Shown here piece by piece: positions 23,901-32,900 of a stretch of 64,000 nucleotides of DNA. Source of the stretch: Streptomyces pactum (lineage in GTDB: Bacteria > Actinomycetota > Actinomycetes > Streptomycetales > Streptomycetaceae); assembly GCF_002005225.1 (NCBI RefSeq), contig NZ_CP019724.1:2916501-2980500 (forward strand), given 5' to 3'. Position 1 is the stretch's first letter, and the number at the start of each line of letters is the position of its first letter. The notes beneath the pieces are model-generated. The model ran no database searches and was not told the origin of the DNA. It was given only the letters and a program-made list of their open reading frames with translations. A program made the position numbers and the translations under genes.

Positions 23901-26900
23901 ACGACGGTGGAGCGGCGGCTGTTGTGGGCGGCGAGGCCGATCCTGCCCGCCCAGCGGGCGATGCGCTCCTCGGTGTCCGCCGGGGACTGGGCGACCGAGA
24001 CCATGCCGCCATGCCCGGACAGGTGTTCGCCGATGAGCCGGCTGCGCAGTGTCACCAGGACGGCCGCGTCCTCCAGCGACAGGGCGCCCGCGACGCAGGC
24101 CGCGGCGATCTCGCCCTGCGAGTGCCCGACGACGGCGGCCGGTTCGACGCCGCAGGACCGCCACAGGGCGGCCAGCGAGACGCTCACGGCCCAGGAGGCG
24201 GGCTGGAGCACGTCCACGCGGTCCAGGCCCGGGGCGCCGTCCGCCTGGTGGATCACGTCGGTGAGGGACCAGTCCGTGAGGGTGCGCAGGACCTGGTCGC
24301 AGCGGTCCATCCACCGCGCGAACTCCGGCGACGACTCCCACAGCCGGGCGGCCATGCCGGCCCACTGCGCGCCCTGGCCGGGGAAGACGAAGACGACCCG
24401 GCCGCGGGTGTCGGCGGTGCCGCGCACCACCCGCGGGTCGCCCTCGCCGCGGGCCAGCGCGGCCAGGGCGGCGGCCGGTTCCTCGCGGTCGCCCGCGAGG
24501 AGGACGGCGCGCTCGGCCCAGACGGTCCTGGTCGTGGCGAGGGAGTGCGCGAGTTCGGCCGGGGCCGCCTGGGACGCCGTCTCGCGCAACTGGTCCGCGA
24601 GTGTGGCCAGCGCCCGGCCGGACCGGGCGCTGAGCACCCACGGCCGCACGGTGCCGTCCAGCGCGGGCGGCCGCGCGGCCGGTGCGGGGCCGGGGTCGGC
24701 GGCCGGGGGCGCCTGTTCCAGGATCACGTGCGCGTTGGTGCCGCTGACGCCGAACGCGGAGACGCCCGCGCGGCGCGGCCGGTCGACGGCAGGCCAGGTC
24801 CGGGTATCGGTGAGCAGGGCGACCGCGCCCTCGGACCAGTCGACCTCCGGGGTGGGGCGCGGGGCGTGCAGGGTCTTCGGAAGCTGCCCGTGGCGCAGGG
24901 CGGACAGCATCTTGAGCACGCCGGCCAGGCCGGCGGCGGCCTGGGTGTGCCCGATGTTCGACTTGACCGAGCCGAGGTACAGCGGCCGGTCGGCGGGCCG
25001 GTCCCGGCCGTAGGTGGCGAGCAGGGCCTGCGCCTCGATGGGATCGCCCAGCCGGGTGCCGGTGCCGTGCGCCTCCACCGCGTCCACGTCGGACGGTGTG
25101 CAGCCGGCCGCGGCCAGCGCCTGGCGGATCACCCGCTGCTGTGCGGGACCGTTGGGGGCGCTGAGCCCGTTGGAGGCACCGTCCTGGTTGACGGCGGTGC
25201 CCCGTACGACGCCCAGCACCTCGTGCCCGAGGCGGCGGGCGTCGGAGAGCCGTTCCAGGACGACGGTGCCCACGCCTTCGGCCCAGCCGGTGCCGTCCGC
25301 GTCGGGGCCGAAGGCCCTGCAGCGCCCGTCGGCGGACAGACCGCGCTGACGGGAGAACTCGACGAAGATCTCCGGGCCGGACATCACGGTCACACCGCCC
25401 GCGAGGGCGAGGTCGCACTCACCGGCGTCGAGCGCCCGCACGGCCAGGTGCAGGGCGACCAGCGCGGAGGAGCACGCGGTGTCGACGGTCAGGGCGGGGC
25501 CCTCCAGCCCCAGGGTGTAGGCGATGCGGCCGGAGAGCACGCTGGAGGCCGTGCCGGTCAGCACGTGGCCCTCGACGTCGGAGGAGTGCGGCAGGTTCGC
25601 GTAGTCCTGGCCGTTGGAGCCGACGAAGACGCCGGTCCGGCTGCCGGCCAGGGAGCCCGGAACGATGCCGGCCCGTTCCAGCGCCTCCCAGGAGGTCTCC
25701 AGCAGCAGCCGTTGCTGCGGGTCCATCGCCAGCGCCTCGCGTGGCGAGATCCCGAAGAACGCCGCGTCGAAGTCGGCGACGCCGGTGAGGAAGCCGCCCT
25801 CGCGGACGTAACTGGTGCCGGGCGTGCCGGGGTCGGGGTCGTAGAGGCCGTCGAGGTCCCAGCCGCGGTCCACCGGGAAGGGCCCGATCGCGTCGCGGCC
25901 GTCGAGGACGAGCCGCCACAGGTCCTCGGGGGTGCGCACGCCGCCGGGGAAGCGGCAGGCGGCGGACACGATCACGACGGGGTCGTCGTGCGTGCGCGTG
26001 GGTGCGGCCGGCCGTGCGCCGGTGGCGGCGGGCCGGTCTTCGCCGCCCTCCAGTCCGGCCGCCAGGTGCTCGACGAGCCGGCCCGGGGTGGGGTGGTCGA
26101 AGATCAGGCTCGGCGGCAGCCGCCTGCCGAGTGCGGTGGCGAGCCGGTTGCGGAACTCGACGCCGATCAGCGAGTCGAAGCCGAGTGCCTTGAAGGTGCG
26201 GTCGGCCGGCGACCGGTCGGTGGGCGGGAGCCCCAGGACGGCGGCGACCTCACCGCTGACCATGTCGTCGAGCGCCTGGCGCAGTGCGTCGCCCGCGAGA
26301 CCCGCGAGCCGGTCCGCCGGCCCGGCGGGACCTGGGCCGGTCTCCTGGGGCCGGGCCTGCCGTATCTCGGGTATCCGGGTGAACAGCGGGTGCGGCCTGC
26401 CGGGGGCGAGACCGGCCGCGAACCGCTCCCAGTCCACGTCGGCGACCGTCACGGCACTCTCGCCGTCGGCGACGGCCCGGTCGAGCGCGGCGAGGGCGGC
26501 GGCGGGGTCGAGGGGCCGCAGGCCGGTGCGGGCCAGCCGGTCGCGGGCCGCCGGGGTGTCCCCGGCCATGCCCGCGCCGGACCAGGAGCCCCAGGCCACC
26601 GCCGTCGCCGGCAGGCCGAGCTGGGAGCGGTGCACGGCGAGGGCGTCCAGGTAGGCGTTGGCCGCCGCGTAGTTGCCCTGTCCGGCCAGGCCGACCGTGC
26701 CGGCGACGGACGAGAACAGTACGAACAGGGACAGGTCGAGGTCGCGGGTGAGTTCGTGCAGGTGCCGGGCGCCGGTCACCTTGGGTGCGGCGACCGCGGC
26801 GAACCGGTCGGGGGTGAGCGAGTCGAGCACCCCGTCGTCGAGGACACCGGCGGCGTGCACGACTCCGGTCAGCGGGCGGTCGGCGGGCAGCGCGGCGATC

Positions 26901-29900
26901 AGCTCGGCCAGGGCCTCCCGGTCGCCGGCGTCGCAGGCGGCTACGGTCGCTTCGGCGCCCAGTTCGCGCAGGCGCGCGACGAGTTCCGCGGCTCCCTCGG
27001 CCTGGGCGCCCCGTCGGCCGGTCAGCAGTATGTGCCGGGTTCCGGCCCGGGCGAGCCAGTCGGCGACGTGCGCGCCCAGGGCGCCGGTGCCACCGGTGAC
27101 CAGGACGGTGCCGTCCGCGTACGCGCGCCGCTCCTCCCGTTCCCGTCCGGCCGCGCCGCCCGCGTCCCCGGCGGCGAGCGCGCGGGGGGCCGCGCGGTGC
27201 AGCCGCCGGGCGTGGAGTCCGGCGGGCCGTACGGCCACCTGGTCCTCGCCCGTGCCGCCCGCCAGGACGGCGCACAGCCGGGCGCGGGCCCGCTCGTCCA
27301 GCACGCCGGGCAGGTCCACGAGTCCGCCCCAGCGCTCGGGGTGCTCCAGTGCCGCGACGCGGCCGACGCCCCACACCTGGGCCTGCGCGGGCGCGGTGAG
27401 CGCGTCGGAAGGGCTCACGGACACCGCGCCCCGCGTCAGCGACCACAGCCGGCCGCCGCCCGGCCCGGTGAGGGCCCGCAGCAGCCCGGCCGTCGCGGCG
27501 GTGCCCGCGCCCGGCCCGCGGTCCAGGGCGAGCAGCGAGACCACGCCGCGGCCCTCCTCGCCGAGCGCGGCGCGCAGGGCGTCGGCCGTCTCGGCCCGGT
27601 CGGCCTCCTCCGGGTCGACCTCGACCGGCACGGGCCGTGCGCCGTGCTCCCGCAGGGCCGTGGTCACGTCCGATACGAGGTCCGCGTGCTCCTCGCCCGC
27701 GGGGACGACGACGGCCCAGACACCGCTCAACGACGCTGTGGCGCCGTCCGGCACGATCGCCCACTCGACGCGGTAGCGGACGGGGTCGGTCGGCGCGGGG
27801 GACGGGGTGACGGGGTCCATCCAGTAGCGCCGGCGCTGGAAGGCGTAGGTGGGCAGCTCGACCGTGTGGGCGCCGTACGGTGCGAGGTAGGCCGCCCAGT
27901 CCACGTCCAGTCCGGTGGCGTGCAGCCGGCCGAGGGCGCTCAGCAGTGCCAAGGGCTCGGATCGGTCACGGCGCAGCGCGGACACGGCGACCGGGTTCCG
28001 GTCGGTGCCCCGTTCGGCCAGGGCGTCCTGGGTGAGCGAGGTCAGGACGGCGTCGGGTCCGAGTTCGAGGTAGCGCCGGACGCCTTCGCCGTGCGCGGTG
28101 GTGACGCAGTCGGCGAAGCGGACCGCCTCGCGGACCTGCCGCACCCAGTATTCGGGCGTGGTCAGTTCCGCGCCCGCCGTCCCACCGGTGAGGTTGGAGA
28201 TCACCGGGATCGCGGCGGAACGGAACTCCACGCCCTTGAGCACCTCGGCGAACTCGGCCAGCATCGGCTCCATCCGCGCCGAGTGGAACGCGTGGGACAC
28301 CGACAGCCGCCTGGTCCGCCGGCCCGCACCGGCCAGCGACTCCGCCAGCTCCAGCACCGGACCCTCATCACCCGACAGCACCAGCGACCGCGGCCCGTTC
28401 ACCGCCGCCACCGAAACCCCCGCCGGCAACACCCCCAACTCGTCCTCGGCCACCTCCACCGCCACCATCGCCCCACCGGAAGGCAACCCCTGCATCAACC
28501 GGCCCCGCGCCACCACCACCCGGCACGCGTCCGCCAACGACCACACCCCGGCCACATGAGCCGCCGCCAGCTCACCGACGGAATGCCCCACCAGCACATC
28601 CGCCCGCACACCCCACGCCTGCAGGAGCCGGAACAGCGCGACCTCCACCGCGAACAGCGCCGGCTGAGCCCAGCCGGTGTCCGCCAGTACAGCGGGGTCA
28701 CCGCCGAAGACGACCTCCTTCAGCGGCCGCTGAAGTCCGGGGTCCGCCTGGGCGCACACTTCGTCGAAGGCCGCCGCGAACACCGGGAACGTTTCGTACA
28801 GTTCGCGGCCCATGCCCGGGCGCTGCGCTCCCTGGCCCGTGAACAGGAAGGCCGTCGCGCCCTCGCCCGTCACATCGCGCGCGGTTCCGGCGGCCGACGT
28901 GTCCTCGGCGACCGACCGGAGGCCGGCCATCAGCTCGTCCCGGTCCGTGCCCAGGAGCACCGCCCGGTGCTCCAGCGCCGTGCGCGACCGGGCCAGCGAC
29001 AGGCCCACGTCCGCCGGGTCCAGTTCGGGCTCGCCCGCCACGCGGTCCAGCAGCCGGGCGGCCTGCGCGCGCAGCGCCTGCTCGCCCCGGCCGGAGACCA
29101 CCCAGGGGGTCAGCGGCGGTGCGGCGGCCGGCGTCCCGCGGTCGGGCGCCTGTGCCGGCCGCGTCGGCTCCTCGACGATCACGTGTGCGTTGGTGCCGCT
29201 GATCCCGAACGCCGACACCCCCGCCCGGCGGGGCCGTCCCGTCTCCGGCCACCGCCTGGCCTCGGTCAGCAGCTCCACCGCACCCGCCGACCAGTCCACC
29301 TCCCGCGACGGCGCGTCCACGTGCAACGTCGCCGGCATCACCCCGTGCCGCAACGCCAGCACCGACTTGATCACACCCGCCACACCCGCCGCCGCCTGCG
29401 TATGACCGATGTTCGACTTCACCGACCCCAGCAGCAACGGCCGGTCGTCCGCGCGGTCCTGGCCGTACGTCGCCAGCAACGCCTGCGCCTCGATCGGATC
29501 ACCCAGACTCGTCCCCGTACCGTGCGCCTCCACCAGATCCACATCGGCCGGCGACAGCCCCGCCGACGCCAACGCCTGCCGGATCACCCGCTGCTGCGAC
29601 GGACCGTTCGGCGCCGTCAGACCATTCGACGCACCGTCCGAATTGACCGCCGAACCCCGCACCACCGCCAAAACCGCGTGCCCCCGCCGACGCGCCTCGG
29701 ACAACCGCGAGAGCACCAGGACACCCGCACCCTCACCCCACCCCGTACCGTCCGCCCCGTCCGCGAACGCCTTGCACCGCCCGTCCGGAGCCAGACCCCC
29801 CTGCCGCGCGAACTCGGCGTACATACCGGCGGTCGCCATCACGGTGACACCACCGGCGAGGGCGAGATCGCACTCGCCGTTGCGCAGCGCCTGCGCCGCG

Positions 29901-32900
29901 AGGTGCAGTGCCACCAGCGAGGAGGAGCACGCCGTGTCCACCGTCAGCGCGGGTCCCTCGAGACCCAGCGTGTAGGCGACCCGGCCCGACAGCACACTGG
30001 GTGCCGTACCGGTCAGCACGTGTCCGTCGGCCGGCGACGGCTCGTGGAGCCTGGGGCCGTATTCGGAGGGACTCGCTCCGACGAAGACGCCGGTACGGCT
30101 GCCGCGCAGGGACCGCGCGTTCACTCCGGCCCGCTCCAGCGCCTCCCACGACGTCTCCAGCAGCAGCCGCTGCTGCGGGTCCATCGCCAGCGCCTCACGC
30201 GGCGAGATCCCGAAGAACGCCGCGTCGAAGTCGGCCGCGTCCGCGAGGAACGCGCCCTCGCCCGGGAAGTCCCGGGATAGGGTCCAGCCCCGGTCCGCGG
30301 GCAGCGGGGAGACGGCGTCGCCGTCCGCCGAGACGAACTGCCAGAACTCCTCGGGCGACCGGATCCCCCCGGGCAGTCGGCAGGCCATGCCCACGATCGC
30401 GACGGGGTCGTCGTCGTGCGCCGCCGGGGACGCCGTGGCGAGGGGCGCTTCGACGCCGGCGGGCGAGAGCCGGCGGGCGAGCGCGTCCGGTGTCGGGTGG
30501 TCGAAGAGGAGCGTGGTGGGGACCCGGTGTCCGGTCGCCTCGGTGAGCCGCTCGCCGAGTTCGGCCAGCATCAGGGAGCTGAACCCCAGCTCCTTGAAGG
30601 GCGCGTGCGCGGCGATGTCGTCCGGCGAGTCGTGCCCGAGCACGAGGGCCGCAGCTGCCCGGACGGTCTCCAGCGCCGTACGGTCGCCGTGTGGTGCGCG
30701 CCTCGGCACGGTCGGCTCGTCGGCGCGTGGGGCCGGGTGTCCGGTGTCCCGGCGGGGGGTGGTCGCGGGGGTCTGGTCGGGCAGCCAGTGGCGGCGCCGC
30801 TGGAACGCGTAGGTGGGCAGCGGTACCCGCCTGGCGCCCTCCTCGGTGGCGAGCCGCTCCCAGTCCATCGGCACGCCGCGGACCTGGAGCGCGGCCAGCG
30901 CGGCGACCACCGCTTCCGGTTCCGCGCGGTCCCGGCCGCGCAGCAGGGGCACGGACGCGGTGCCGGCCTCGCGCAGGCAGTCCCGGGCCATGGACGACAG
31001 GGTGCCGTCGGGGCCGAGTTCGACCAGCGTGGTCGCGCCCTGCTCCTCCAGCAGGCGTACGCCGTCCAGGAAGCGCACGGTGGCGCGGGCGTGCCGGACC
31101 CAGTACTCCGGGGAACGTGCCTCGGCCTCGGTGAGCAGGGCGCCCGTCTCGTTCGACACGATCGGGATCCGGGGGGCCGCGTAGGCCAGTCGCCCGGCGA
31201 TGTCGCGGAACTCGGCGAGCATGCCGTCCATGTGCGGTGAGTGGAAGGCGTGGCTGACCCGCAGGCGTTTGGTCCTGCGGCCCCGGGCGGCCCAGTGGGC
31301 GGCCACGGCCAGGACGGCGTCCTCGTCGCCCGCGAGCACGGTGGAGGCGGGACCGTTCAGGGCGGCGGCGGCCACCGCCTCATCGAGGAACGGTACGAGT
31401 TCCTCCTCGGTGGCCTGGACGGAGACCATCGCCCCGTTGGCCGGCCGGCCCTGCATCAGCCGGCCGCGCGCCGTGACCAGGACGCAGGCGTCGGCGAGCG
31501 ACAGGACGCCGGCGACGTGCGCCGCGGCCAGCTCGCCGACGGAGTGGCCGAGCAGCAGCCGCGGGGCGAGGCCGTAGTGCTCCACGAGCCGGAACAGGGC
31601 GACCTGAACGGCGAACAGCGCGGGCTGGGTGAACTCGGTGCGGTCCAGCAGTGCCGCCTCGGCCGATCCCTCGGGGGCGAACAGCACGTCCCGCAGGGGC
31701 AGCCGCAGATGGGGGTCCAGGTGGGCGCACACCTCGTCGAGGGCGGCGGCGTACCGCGGTGCCGACCGGTACAGTCCGGCGGTCATGCCGGGGCGCTGGC
31801 TGCCCTGACCGGTGAAGAGGAAGGCGAGGGAGCCCTCGGTCACGGTGCCGCGCACGAGGTCCGGGGCAGGCGCGCCGTCGGCGAGCCGGGCCAGTTGTCC
31901 GGCCGCCTCTCCCGGCTCCCGGGCCAGGAGCACGGCCCGGTGCGGGAAGGCGGTGCGGCCGGTGGCCAGGGTGTGGGCGACGTCCTGGACGTCGAGCGGG
32001 CCGTGCTCGTCGAGGTGCCGTAGCAACCGGTGCGCCTGGTCGCGCAGTGCCCGCTCGTCGCGGCCGGAGACGAGCAGGGGCAGCGGAGTTCCGGTGGGCC
32101 GGATGCCGGGTGCGGCCGCCGGTGCGGTGCCGTCCCATTCCGTGAGGACGACGTGGCAGTTGGTGCCGCCCATGCCGAAGGAGCTGACGCCGACGACCAG
32201 CGGACCGGCCTCCGGGGGCCAGGGCTGTGTGGCCGTGTTGACGCGCAGGCCCAGCTCCGTCATGGGGATGCGGGGGCTGGGGGTGGTGTGGTTGAGGCTG
32301 GCGGGTATCTCCCGGTGGCGGACGGTCAGTACGGCCTTGAGGAGGCCCGCGATGCCCGCGGCGCCTTCCAGGTGGCCGATGTTGGTCTTCACCGAGCCGA
32401 CCAGCAGCGGCCGTCGGGCGCTCCTTCCGGCGCCGAGCACGGTGCCGACGGCCGCGGCCTCGACAGGGTCGCCCGCAGGGGTCCCGGTGCCGTGCAGTTC
32501 GACGTAGCCGACGGCGTCCGGGTCGATCCCGGCCTGCTCGTACGCGGCGGTCAGCACCGCCTGCTGGCCCTCGCGGTCGGGGACGGCCAGGCCTTCGCCG
32601 CCGCCGTCGTTGTTCACCGCGCTGCCCGCGAGCACGCACAGGATGTCGTCGCCGTCGGCGACCGCGTCGGCGAGCGGCTTGAGGACGACGACGCCGCCTC
32701 CCTCGCCGCGCACATAGCCGTTGGCACGGGCGTCGAAGGTGTAGCAGCGGCCGTCCGGGGAGAGCGCCCCGAAGCGTTCGAGGGCGGCCGTGCTCTCCTC
32801 GGCGAGGATGAGGTTCACGCCTCCGGCCAGGGCCAGGGAGCACTCGCCCCGGCGCAGGCTCTCGGCGGCCAGGTGCACGGCGACCAGGGACGACGACTGG

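Larger units (their letters stand above)
25987..30415 (-). other. PKS module 1: KS-AT(malonyl)-KR-ACP
   Basis: KS C1164. The AT is malonyl type (Ser1613; HAFH from 1709). The KR has [11 protein letters not shown] (from about 2103), the B-type motif LDD at 2193-2195 and Tyr2250. ACP S2416. Expected outcome: a D-configured beta-hydroxyl on the acetate starter, giving a 3-hydroxybutyryl chain end. Confidence 0.87.

Noticed and set aside
20654..30280. Plus-strand open frame of about 3200 codons opposite the first PKS gene
   Set aside because: Same effect as above; the opposite frame has continuous KS, AT, KR and ACP motifs.
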